Positions 1 to 5,054 of a DNA stretch of 5,412 nt are shown here, in pieces; position 1 is the first letter of the stretch; each line of letters opens with the position of its first letter. The position numbers and the translations under genes were made by a program. Source of the DNA: an uncultured Erythrobacteraceae bacterium (GTDB lineage Bacteria; Pseudomonadota; Alphaproteobacteria; Sphingomonadales; Sphingomonadaceae). Where the stretch lies: NCBI GenBank assembly GCA_950071875.1, contig CATMNW010000193.1:1-5412 (forward strand), read 5' to 3'. The notes beneath the pieces were generated by a model. It had not been told where the DNA came from, did no database searches, and worked only from the letters and a program-made list of their open reading frames with translations.

Positions 1-1242
1 ACCGCGCTGATGCCGTTCCTCGTGCTGCCCTTTGCCAGCGTGATGGACGCGAAAGCGACCGCCAGCGCCTATTATTCGCCGATCCTTTTCCTGATCCTGG
101 GCGGAGCATTTATCGCCTTGGCGATAGAGCGCACGGGATTGCACAAGCGCCTTGCCCTCGCGCTCCTGCGGCTGGTCGGGCAACGCGGCCAGACCGGCGT
201 ATTGCTCGCATTCATGGGTACGGCGGCGATCCTTTCGATGCTGATATCGAACACTTCGACCGCGCTGATCATGATGCCCATGGCGATCGCCGTGCTTCGC
301 GGCGGCGGAATGCAGGAGGGCGAAACCGAAGGACTGGCAGGCGCGCTGCCCATCGGTATCGCCTTCGCCGCGAGCATCGGTGGCCTTGGCACTTTGGTCG
401 GATCGCCAACCAATGCCATCGCCGTCGGCCTGCTCGACCAGATGACCGGCACACGCATTACCTTTGCGCAATGGGCCATGTTCGGCTTTCCGGTGGTGGT
501 CATCGGCGTACCCCTGGCGGCAATACTGGTGGCCCGGGTCCAGCAGGTACGCGCCCATCCTTTCGATACCGCGGCACGCGTTTCGATCAGCACCCGCAGC
601 GCCTGGACCAGCGCCGAGAAGCGACTGGTGCCGGTCGTTGCCATCACTTTCATCCTGTGGATGAGCCAGATGCTCATCGCCCCCTATCTCCCGGAAGGAT
701 CGCTTACCGATGGCACCATTGCCGTCATGATGGGCCTTGCCTTGTTTCTGTTGCCGGATGGCACCGGCCGGCCCTTGCTGATCTGGGATGAGGCGAACCG
801 TGCCCCCTGGGGCGTGATCATGATGTTCGGCGGCGGGCTCGCACTGGCTGCAGGCATGGGGGCAAGCGGTCTGGCCGACTGGCTCGGCGAGGCACTGCTG
901 CCGCTCGAGAACTGGCCGCTGATCGTCGTCGCCATCGCGGTGGTGGCGATGGTTGTCCTGATAACCGAATTCGCCAGCAACGTCGCCACGGCCAGCGGCA
1001 TCATCCCGGTTGTCGCGGCGCTGGTAGTGGCTTTGGGAGCGGACCCGGTCCTCCTTGCCATGCCGGCCGCGCTCGCAGCCAGCTGGGGCTTCATGTTGCC
1101 CGCCGGGACAGGCCCAAATGCAATCGCCTGGTCGACCGGACATATCCGGATCGAACGTATGGTGAAGGCCGGTTTGCTGCTCGACATTGCCGGTATCTTC
1201 ATGATCGTCGGCGTCGTATGGGGAATCGCGTCGCTGGTCTGA
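1..1242 (+). CDS. SLC13/DASS-family anion (dicarboxylate or sulfate) transporter, 5'-truncated
   Basis: This is an inner-membrane, probably Na+-coupled carrier of the divalent anion symporter family. The reading frame is open from the first base, and the ATG at position 10 lies inside hydrophobic sequence where the family continues N-terminally, so the true start is upstream. Around 413 residues are visible, with ten or more hydrophobic stretches. Two signature repeats are present. Ser-Asn-Thr (247-255) is followed by STALIMMPMA, with GSPTNA at 400-417. In the second half, TEFASNVATA has its Ser-Asn-Val at 976-984, with GTGPNAIAW at 1105-1131. In DASS proteins these paired hairpin tips bind sodium and the carboxylate. 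Val replaces Thr in the second motif, a change I believe occurs in other family members. The substrate cannot be told from sequence. The next gene is a sulfur-amino-acid-type enzyme, but that is weak evidence for sulfate. Family call is secure; substrate is not. Confidence 0.9.
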   Translation, partial: TALMPFLVLPFASVMDAKATASAYYSPILFLILGGAFIALAIERTGLHKRLALALLRLVGQRGQTGVLLAFMGTAAILSMLISNTSTALIMMPMAIAVLRGGGMQEGETEGLAGALPIGIAFAASIGGLGTLVGSPTNAIAVGLLDQMTGTRITFAQWAMFGFPVVVIGVPLAAILVARVQQVRAHPFDTAARVSISTRSAWTSAEKRLVPVVAITFILWMSQMLIAPYLPEGSLTDGTIAVMMGLALFLLPDGTGRPLLIWDEANRAPWGVIMMFGGGLALAAGMGASGLADWLGEALLPLENWPLIVVAIAVVAMVVLITEFASNVATASGIIPVVAALVVALGADPVLLAMPAALAASWGFMLPAGTGPNAIAWSTGHIRIERMVKAGLLLDIAGIFMIVGVVWGIASLV

Positions 1243-1328
1243 CCCGTCGATTTCCTACGCATGCCGCAGCTGGTAGATACACCTGCATGAAACCGCGACA
1301 CTTGACCTCGAACCGTCTTTGCACAGTT

Positions 1329-1354
1329 GCAAAACCGGCCCCGGTCTTTTTTGC
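1329..1354 (+). terminator. Probable Rho-independent terminator after the transporter gene
   Basis: GCAAAACCG faces CGGTCTTTTTTGC around a GCCC loop. The core ACCG/CGGT stem is only four pairs, and the A and T tracts can extend it past a bulged C. Six consecutive T residues (1347-1352) follow the core. It lies about 90 bases after the transporter stop. The stem is short, so this is a moderate call. Confidence 0.45.
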
Positions 1355-1357
1355 CAT

Positions 1358-1432
1358 TGGACAGTGGTCCATGCGGTCCATGTCGACATAGTCGCCGTGG
1401 TTGAAACCAACATCGCTCCAACTTATGGACCG
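1358..1432 (+). promoter_or_regulatory. Candidate multi-stem RNA element with duplicated GGTCCATG
   Basis: GGTCCATG occurs twice, at 1366-1373 and 1375-1382. Its complement ATGGACC lies at 1425-1431. The second copy can pair over nine positions (1374-1382 with 1424-1432, one G-U). This stem would enclose two small hairpins, CGAC-ATA-GTCG (1384-1394) and TGGT-TGAA-ACCA (1398-1409), giving a three-way-junction shape. The first copy can instead pair with TGGAC at 1358-1362 or compete for the same partner. The complementarity is directly visible. That it is transcribed and works as a switch is inference, and it matches no riboswitch class that I recognise. Confidence 0.3.
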
Positions 1433-1462
1433 GCGGTGTAACACATACCGGCGGCGGAGAAG

Positions 1463-1485
1463 CGTTCCTGCGGAGGTTAGGAACG
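1463..1485 (+). promoter_or_regulatory. 7-bp leader hairpin, possible anti-sequestor partner
   Basis: CGTTCCT (1463-1469) pairs perfectly with AGGAACG (1479-1485) around a 9-base loop that contains GGAGG (1472-1476). The 3' arm segment AGGAA (1479-1483) is also complementary to TTCCT at 1516-1520, the 5' arm of the next hairpin. The two structures could therefore exchange partners. No start codon is placed to use the looped GGAGG. Confidence 0.45.
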
Positions 1486-1513
1486 GGCGCCCCGACCGGT
1501 GGACCTGCTCCCG

Positions 1514-1540
1514 CCTTCCTGGGGGCTCGATGCAGGAAGG
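1514..1540 (+). promoter_or_regulatory. Hairpin sequestering the ribosome binding site of the PLP-enzyme gene
   Basis: CCTTCCTG (1514-1521) pairs over eight perfect positions with CAGGAAGG (1533-1540) around an 11-base loop. The 3' arm is the only Shine-Dalgarno-like sequence ahead of the ATG at 1553, 12 bases upstream of it. It directly abuts another in-frame ATG at 1541, which is too close to be served by it. Folding would hide the ribosome binding site, as in translational riboswitches and leader-controlled genes. The ligand or trigger is unknown. Confidence 0.5.
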
Positions 1541-1552
1541 ATGTGCTCCATC

Positions 1553-2866
1553 ATGAGCGACAACGATATCGATCCCACCACGCCGCGCATGGCATGCAAG
1601 CGCAAGATCCCGCAGGTCAACGGCCGCGACATGAAGCCCAGCACGCTGATGATGGGCCACGGTTTCGACCCGACCCTGTCGGAAGGCAGCCTGAAGGCGC
1701 CGATTTTCCTTACCTCGACCTTTGCCTTCCCCAGCGCAGCCGATGGCAAACGCCACTTCGAAGGCATCACCGGCAAACGTCCCGGCGGTGCTGACGGCCT
1801 GGTTTATTCGCGCTTCAATGCACCCAACCAGGAAATACTGGAAGACCGTCTGGCGGTTTGGGATGGCGCGGAAGAAGCCCTGTCCTTCTCCAGCGGCATG
1901 ACCGCGATTGCCGTGCTGTTGCTGGCAGCCTGCAAGGCGGGCGACGTGATTGTTCATTCGGGCCCGCTCTACGCGGCATCGGAAGGCTTCATCGCCAAGA
2001 CCATGGCGAAATACGGCGTCAGCTTCATCGACTTCCCGGCCGGCGCAACCCGCGAACAGCTCGACGAAGTCATGACCAGGGCCAAGAAGCTTGCCGAGGA
2101 AAAAGGCGGCGAAGTGCCCATGATCTACCTCGAAAGCCCGGGTAATCCCACCAACGCCCTTGTCGATATCGAGGCAGTCCGCGATGCCCGCGATGCGCAT
2201 TTCGATGCCGACAAGTGCTCTATCGCGATCGACAACACCTTCCTCGGCCCCCTGTGGCAGCGCCCGCTGGATCATGGTGCCGACCTCGTGGTCTACTCGC
2301 TGACCAAATATGTCGGCGGCCATTCCGACCTCGTCGCAGGCAGCGTTTCCGGCAAGAAACGCTTCATCGATGCGATCCGCATGCTGCGCAACACGATGGG
2401 CGGCATCTGCGATCCCAACACGGCCTGGATGCTTTGCCGCAGTCTCGAAACCGTTGAACTGCGGATGCAGCGTGCGGGCGAGAATGCGGAAAAGGTATGC
2501 GAATTCCTGTCCAGGCACGCCAAGGTCGAAGGCCTCGGCTACCTCGGCATGATCAAGGATGCGCGCCAGCAGGATATTTACAACCGCCACTGCAATGGCG
2601 CCGGTTCGACCTTCTCGCTGCTGCTTAAGGGCGGGGAGGCAGAGTGCTTCCGTTTCCTCGATGCGCTGAAGATCGCCAAGCTCGCGGTAAGCCTTGGCGG
2701 TACGGAAACCCTGGCCAGCCACCCTGCCAGCATGACTCATCTGTCGGTTGCCGAAGGGCGCCGCGCCGAACTGGGCATTTCGGACAATCTCGTGCGCATC
2801 TCGATCGGCATCGAGGACGCGGACGATCTGATCGCCGATTTCGAACAGGCTCTGGAGGCGGTCTGA
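1553..2866 (+). CDS. Cystathionine gamma-synthase family PLP-dependent enzyme
   Basis: This is a cytosolic fold-type I PLP enzyme of the Cys/Met metabolism family, which includes cystathionine gamma-synthase, cystathionine lyases, methionine gamma-lyase and O-acetylhomoserine sulfhydrylase. It has 437 residues from this start. Visible landmarks are Tyr85-Ser-Arg87 (PLP phosphate contact from the partner subunit), SSGM 113-116, Tyr140 in PLYAAS (ring-stacking position), Asp227 in DNTF, the Schiff-base Lys252 in SLTKYVGGHSD, Ser380 in SLGGTE, and Arg415 in LVRIS (substrate carboxylate). All key residues are present, so an active enzyme is expected. Which gamma-substitution or elimination it performs cannot be read from sequence. 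ATG 1553 was chosen because AAGGA lies 11 bases upstream. ATG 1541 and GTG 1499 are also in frame but badly served by any ribosome binding site. The stop overlaps the next gene's start. A structured leader precedes it. Confidence 0.93.
   Translation: MSDNDIDPTTPRMACKRKIPQVNGRDMKPSTLMMGHGFDPTLSEGSLKAPIFLTSTFAFPSAADGKRHFEGITGKRPGGADGLVYSRFNAPNQEILEDRLAVWDGAEEALSFSSGMTAIAVLLLAACKAGDVIVHSGPLYAASEGFIAKTMAKYGVSFIDFPAGATREQLDEVMTRAKKLAEEKGGEVPMIYLESPGNPTNALVDIEAVRDARDAHFDADKCSIAIDNTFLGPLWQRPLDHGADLVVYSLTKYVGGHSDLVAGSVSGKKRFIDAIRMLRNTMGGICDPNTAWMLCRSLETVELRMQRAGENAEKVCEFLSRHAKVEGLGYLGMIKDARQQDIYNRHCNGAGSTFSLLLKGGEAECFRFLDALKIAKLAVSLGGTETLASHPASMTHLSVAEGRRAELGISDNLVRISIGIEDADDLIADFEQALEAV
2854..2866 (+). 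promoter_or_regulatory. GGAGG ribosome binding site and CTGA stop/start overlap
   Basis: GGAGG (2854-2858) sits inside the last codons of the PLP enzyme, four bases before CTG at 2863. The CTG overlaps the upstream TGA as CTGA, the same geometry as the common ATGA coupling. No ATG, GTG or TTG start is usable nearby: the next downstream in-frame GTG (2994) would delete the first N-terminal strand region. CTG at 2863 is therefore the most economical start. Confidence 0.6.
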
Positions 2867-3750
2867 ACCGCATAGGCTTCCTTGCCTGTGCCGAAACGCT
2901 CCCCGGCGATGGACCACGCCGGGGAGACGCTTTCGAGCATGACATCGAAGTCGGGGCACTGCGCCCCGCCTTTGCTGCAGCGGGACTGGAACTGGTGGAA
3001 CTGGACTGGCGCGCGCCAGTCGACGATTTCTCCGGCATCGACCTGGTACTGTTGGGCACGGCCTGGGATTACCAGGATCACTTCGCCGAATTCCTCCAAA
3101 AGTTGGTCGCCCTCGAAAAGGCGGGCATCGTGGTTTGCAACCCGGCCGATGTCGTCCGCTGGAATGGAGACAAGCGCTACCTCAAACAGCTTGCTGATGC
3201 GGGTATTCCGACCATTCCGACGCTTTGGCTTGACGATGCCGGCCGCAGCGACATTGCCATTGCGCTCGATGCGTTCGAGGCCCCGCGTGTGGTGGTCAAA
3301 CGCCAGGTCGGCGCGGGCGGCTTGGGCCAGCAAGCCTTCAGCCATGATGCCCTGCCCCAGCCCGGCTGGCGCATGGGCCTGCCATGCATGGTGCAGCCCT
3401 TCCTCCCGAGCGTGGTCGAGGAAGGGGAATACACCTTCGTATTCATCGATTCCGAATTCAGTCACGGTGTTCTGAAACGCGCCGGCAAGGACGATTATCG
3501 CATCCAGTCTCTCTATGGGGGATATGAGTGCGACTATGCGCCGGAACCTGCGGATCTTGCGTCAGCGCAAGCAGTGATCTCGGCACTGCCGTTTTCGGAC
3601 CCGCTGTATGCGCGCATCGACATGGCGCGATTGCCGACGGGCGAACTGGCGGTCATGGAAGCAGAATTGATCGAACCCTATCTTTACCCGGAACAGGGGC
3701 CACGGTTGGGAGAATTGCTCGCTTCGGCGGTCGTCAAGCGCCTGCGCTAA
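2863..3750 (+). CDS. ATP-grasp domain ligase (RimK/DcsG-like), probable CTG start
   Basis: This is a cytosolic ATP-grasp enzyme of 295 residues. The family activates a carboxylate as acyl-phosphate and joins it to an amine or similar nucleophile. The N-terminal pre-ATP domain begins with NRIGFLACAE and includes LLGTAWDY (63-70). The central part has NGDKRYLKQLADAGIPTIPT (101-120), then VVVK146 followed by the glycine-rich loop VGAGGLGQ (149-156). The C-terminal catalytic part has a QPFLP segment followed by EGEYTFVFID (187-196), FSHGVLKR (199-206), and the metal-binding region Asp253 with Glu266, Glu268 and Glu271 in MEAELIEP. The layout resembles uncharacterised RimK-type ligases and the D-cycloserine ligase DcsG. 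This is a family resemblance from memory, not a functional claim. The start is unusual (CTG overlapping the upstream stop). The tight link to the PLP enzyme suggests that its substrate is an amino acid made or consumed by that enzyme. The stop lies 9 bases from the convergent pilZ stop, leaving no room for a separate terminator. Confidence 0.85.
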   Translation: MNRIGFLACAETLPGDGPRRGDAFEHDIEVGALRPAFAAAGLELVELDWRAPVDDFSGIDLVLLGTAWDYQDHFAEFLQKLVALEKAGIVVCNPADVVRWNGDKRYLKQLADAGIPTIPTLWLDDAGRSDIAIALDAFEAPRVVVKRQVGAGGLGQQAFSHDALPQPGWRMGLPCMVQPFLPSVVEEGEYTFVFIDSEFSHGVLKRAGKDDYRIQSLYGGYECDYAPEPADLASAQAVISALPFSDPLYARIDMARLPTGELAVMEAELIEPYLYPEQGPRLGELLASAVVKRLR

Positions 3751-3759
3751 TCCCTAGTT

Positions 3760-4161
3760 TTACCCGAAGACCTTGATCAGGTTCCGATACCAATGGTGCA
3801 GCACACCCTTGCCTTCGGAATCGGAAGCGGGTTCCGGCTGGGCGGCAACTACGATGGTCTGTCCATCGTCCAGCCCGAGCATGATGGCCGTTTGCGGCCG
3901 GAGGCTCCTGGCGAAGCGGACACCCGCTTCCTTCGCCGTCGACCACATCACCTGACCCTGGACGGTATCCCCGTTCGGCATCTCCAGGACGATACTGGCC
4001 CCGGGTTCCGTGCGGCCCCGCGCCAGTTCCACGCGGCAACCATTGTGCGACAGGTCAAGCAACCGTGCCTTGATCGGTTGCGCGGGAACGCGACAAGTCA
4101 ACGAAATATCGGCCGCGATCCTTTCGCGCCGTCTCCGTTCGTTGTTCAGTTCTTCGCCCAT
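3760..4161 (-). CDS. PilZ-domain protein, probable cyclic-di-GMP receptor
   Basis: This 133-residue protein is nearly all one PilZ domain. The c-di-GMP-binding signature is intact: the arginine-rich segment ERRRRERIAAD contains RxxxR at Arg10 and Arg14, and DLSHNG supplies Asp36-x-Ser38-x-x-Gly41. Beta-strand-like sequence follows to about residue 98. A short tail ends in HHWYRNLIKVFG. There is no signal peptide or membrane segment, so a soluble cytosolic sensor is expected; its output partner is unknown. ATG at 4161 is the only reasonable start, because an in-frame TGA lies six codons upstream. No Shine-Dalgarno sequence is visible. Instead, the start codon sits within the repeat/hairpin element described separately. 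It lies 43 bases downstream of the J-protein gene on the same strand and may be cotranscribed with it. Confidence 0.9.
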   Translation of the reverse strand: MGEELNNERRRRERIAADISLTCRVPAQPIKARLLDLSHNGCRVELARGRTEPGASIVLEMPNGDTVQGQVMWSTAKEAGVRFARSLRPQTAIMLGLDDGQTIVVAAQPEPASDSEGKGVLHHWYRNLIKVFG

Positions 4162-4191
4162 TCGCGAAGTAAAACATCAATTCGCGAAGAA
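4150..4191 (-). promoter_or_regulatory. Alternative hairpins enclosing the pilZ start codon
   Basis: Read on the - strand, three pairings compete. CTTCGC and GCGAAG (4164-4169 with 4152-4157) put the ATG in a six-base loop, GAATGG. TTCTTCGC (4184-4191) pairs with GCGAAGAA (4150-4157) over eight positions, enclosing the start. The two TTCGCGAA copies (4181-4188 and 4161-4168) pair with each other, covering the A of the ATG. The pairings are exact. A role in controlling pilZ translation is inference. Confidence 0.4.
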
Positions 4192-4197
4192 AAACCT
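4161..4197. repeat. Two direct repeats of TTCGCGAAGnAAAACnT, period 20 bases
   Basis: The units are 4161-4177 and 4181-4197, matching at 15 of 17 positions. Each begins with the perfect 8-base palindrome TTCGCGAA. The 20-base period is about two helical turns, placing both palindromes on the same DNA face, as expected for paired dimeric regulator sites. They lie between the J-protein stop and the pilZ start and touch the pilZ ATG. No known regulator motif is assigned. Confidence 0.6.
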
Positions 4198-4204
4198 AAC
4201 GAGT

Positions 4205-4738
4205 CTATCCATTCCATTCGCGCCGCTCTTCTGCGGACTTGAGCACTTCATAGGACAGCTGGAGCTTGTGGAATTCCGCTGCCGCTTCCGCATCGCCGGG
4301 TTTGACATCAGGATGGACCGCTTTCGCCCGCACGCGATATGCCCTCTTGATGGCAGCGAAATCGACATCCGGCTCCAGCCCGAGCACGTCGAGAGCGCGC
4401 ATCTCATCTGCGCTACGCGATCCATCACCACTACCGCTCCAGCCATAATGCTGGGCTTCGGCATAGCCGGCATTTTCGCTTTGCTCGGCCTTGGTCCGCT
4501 TTTCTTTCTCGGCCTTGTCCAGGCCTTCGAAATAGTCCCACTTGCGATTGTATTCGGCAGCATGCGCCTGGCAGAACATCCACCGTTCCGGACTGTTCGG
4601 CGCCTTGGGAGCCGGGCAATCACCCGGCTCTTCACAACCGTGCCGATCGCACAGTCGCACGGTCGTGGTCTCCCGCGAAGAACCATATCCGCGCCAGCGG
4701 GGGAAGCCCCAGTCATTCGATCGTCTGGCCTTAGGCAT
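4205..4738 (-). CDS. J-domain protein with N-terminal Cys/His (putative zinc) module
   Basis: This 177-residue protein is predicted to be a co-chaperone that stimulates an Hsp70 (DnaK) ATPase. The J domain occupies the C-terminus (about 115-175), beginning ALDVLGLEPD. It has a basic helix II (IKRAYRVRAKAV) and the essential HPD motif at His142-Pro143-Asp144, ending QLSYEVLKSAEERREW. The N-terminal third has ordered Cys/His residues: Cys30-x2-His33-x-Cys35, Cys41, and Cys56-x2-His59 followed by EYN. This is plausibly one zinc site. As I recall, this layout is widespread in small alphaproteobacterial J-proteins and remains uncharacterised. A charged linker (74-110) joins the two parts. It lacks the G/F and DnaJ zinc-finger regions, so it is a class III type J-protein. 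ATG 4738 (MPKARRSND) is preferred; TTG 4747 would add three residues. No strong ribosome binding site is seen. pilZ follows. Confidence 0.9.
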   Translation of the reverse strand: MPKARRSNDWGFPRWRGYGSSRETTTVRLCDRHGCEEPGDCPAPKAPNSPERWMFCQAHAAEYNRKWDYFEGLDKAEKEKRTKAEQSENAGYAEAQHYGWSGSGDGSRSADEMRALDVLGLEPDVDFAAIKRAYRVRAKAVHPDVKPGDAEAAAEFHKLQLSYEVLKSAEERREWNG

Positions 4739-4776
4739 GGCTTGCAAATGTCGTTAGTCGGCTGGGCATGGCGGTC

Positions 4777-4804
4777 AATCTAGGGGGACTGGCGAAAGGT
4801 GCAA
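4777..4804 (-). promoter_or_regulatory. Possible sigma-70-type promoter for the J-protein gene
   Basis: On the - strand, TTGCAC (4804-4799) and TAGATT (4782-4777) are separated by 16 bases. The -10 matches four of six consensus positions and the -35 three. Transcription would begin near 4770, leaving a leader of about 30 bases before the ATG at 4738. Weak but well placed. Confidence 0.3.
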
Positions 4805-4811
4805 GGATGGA

Positions 4812-4837
4812 GGAACCGGTTTCAAAGTGAAATGTTG
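4812..4837 (+). promoter_or_regulatory. Candidate EcfG-type general-stress sigma factor promoter
   Basis: GGAAC (4812-4816), 16 bases, then TGTT (4833-4836). This closely fits the alphaproteobacterial EcfG promoter pattern GGAAC-N16/17-CGTT, with one mismatch. The start site would fall near 4843, giving a leader of about 50 bases to the ATG of the small gene at 4893. No good sigma-70 boxes compete. A TTAATA at 4853 lacks a -35 at proper distance. Confidence 0.45.
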
Positions 4838-4846
4838 CAATGCAAC
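4834..4846. promoter_or_regulatory. 13-base perfect inverted repeat GTTGCA-A-TGCAAC
   Basis: Six-base arms around one base, overlapping the -10 part of the EcfG-like promoter and the probable start site. As RNA it would leave only a four-pair stem, so a DNA operator is the more natural reading. No matching regulator is recognised. Confidence 0.35.
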
Positions 4847-4892
4847 CAAACCTTAATACATCGCCTCTAACAGCCCGCCAAAGAGAAAGACC

Positions 4893-5042
4893 ATGAGCAA
4901 GCAACTGACCTTTTCCGCCACTGCCGCAATCGCCGCCATGACCGCCCTTGCGCTGGTCGCAGGTTTCGGCGGGCTGGATGGCGAACGCAGCGATCATCTT
5001 GCGGCCAAGGCACCGTTGGTAGGCTTTTCGGCTTCGCGCTAA
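4893..5042 (+). CDS. Small 49-residue secreted or single-pass membrane peptide
   Basis: The frame starts MSKQLTFSATAA and ends LVGFSASR before TAA at 5040-5042. Residues 6-27 are hydrophobic and Ala-rich (including TALALVAGF) after a Lys at position 3, like a signal sequence or transmembrane anchor. The remaining 22 residues (DGERSDHLAAKAP...) are polar and would lie outside the inner membrane. There is no lipobox cysteine. Support for a real gene: its own promoter-like sequence 50 bases upstream, a purine-rich GAGAAAGA before the ATG, coding-like GC-rich third positions, and a strong terminator 20 bases after the stop. Function unknown. If the EcfG promoter is real, it is a stress-induced small envelope protein. 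I recognise no named family. Confidence 0.65.
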   Translation: MSKQLTFSATAAIAAMTALALVAGFGGLDGERSDHLAAKAPLVGFSASR

Positions 5043-5054
5043 ACCGGATCCTTC

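Larger units (their letters stand above)
1243..1552 (+). other. 310-base intergenic region holding a terminator-like hairpin and a structured leader
   Basis: No convincing gene lies here. A 34-codon frame (1287-1391) has no ribosome binding site and runs through the terminator-like hairpin. The region contains the hairpin at 1329-1354, a set of GGTCC/GGACC complementary segments (1358-1432), a 7-bp hairpin (1463-1485) and an 8-bp hairpin over the ribosome binding site of the next gene (1514-1540). No clear sigma-70 promoter is visible. The best candidate is TTGAAA (1401-1406), 17 bases, then TATGGA (1424-1429), a poor -10 box. If real, it would start transcription near 1436 and keep only the two downstream hairpins in the RNA. 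Confidence 0.6.

Noticed and set aside
10..12. ATG at 10 as the true start of the transporter
   Set aside because: The frame is open to base 1, and the protein would begin in the middle of the first transmembrane region expected for the DASS family.
1287..1391. 34-codon leader-peptide candidate starting MKPRHLTSNR
   Set aside because: No ribosome binding site, no run of regulatory codons such as Met or Cys, and it reads through the terminator-like hairpin.
1358..1540. Known SAM-II, SAM/SAH or SAH riboswitch
   Set aside because: Stems are present, but I could not find the conserved core sequences of these classes. Only an Infernal search would settle it.
1499..1552. GTG 1499 or ATG 1541 as the start of the PLP enzyme
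   Set aside because: GTG 1499 has no ribosome binding site in range, with GGAGG 22 bases away and in a hairpin loop. ATG 1541 directly abuts AGGAAGG with no spacing. ATG 1553 fits better.
2644..2862. N-terminal extension of the ATP-grasp protein from ATG 2644
   Set aside because: It lies wholly within the PLP-enzyme gene in another frame, and the extra 73 residues are Arg-rich with no domain character. GGAGG and CTG 2863 give a start matching the expected domain boundary.
1199..2959. Very long open frame (586 codons) on the - strand across the PLP-enzyme gene
   Set aside because: It mirrors a real gene with all catalytic motifs on the other strand. Its translation is Arg/His/Ala-rich with no recognisable domain, as expected of an antisense frame in GC-rich DNA.
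3745..3800. Terminator between the convergent ATP-grasp and pilZ genes
   Set aside because: Only nine bases separate the stops. The small CCT-TGATC-AGG inverted repeat inside the pilZ end has a three-pair stem and no T tract.
4010..4783. 257-codon open frame on the + strand opposite pilZ and the J-protein gene
   Set aside because: It covers two genes with clear PilZ and HPD motifs, crosses their intergenic gap, and has no domain or ribosome binding site of its own.
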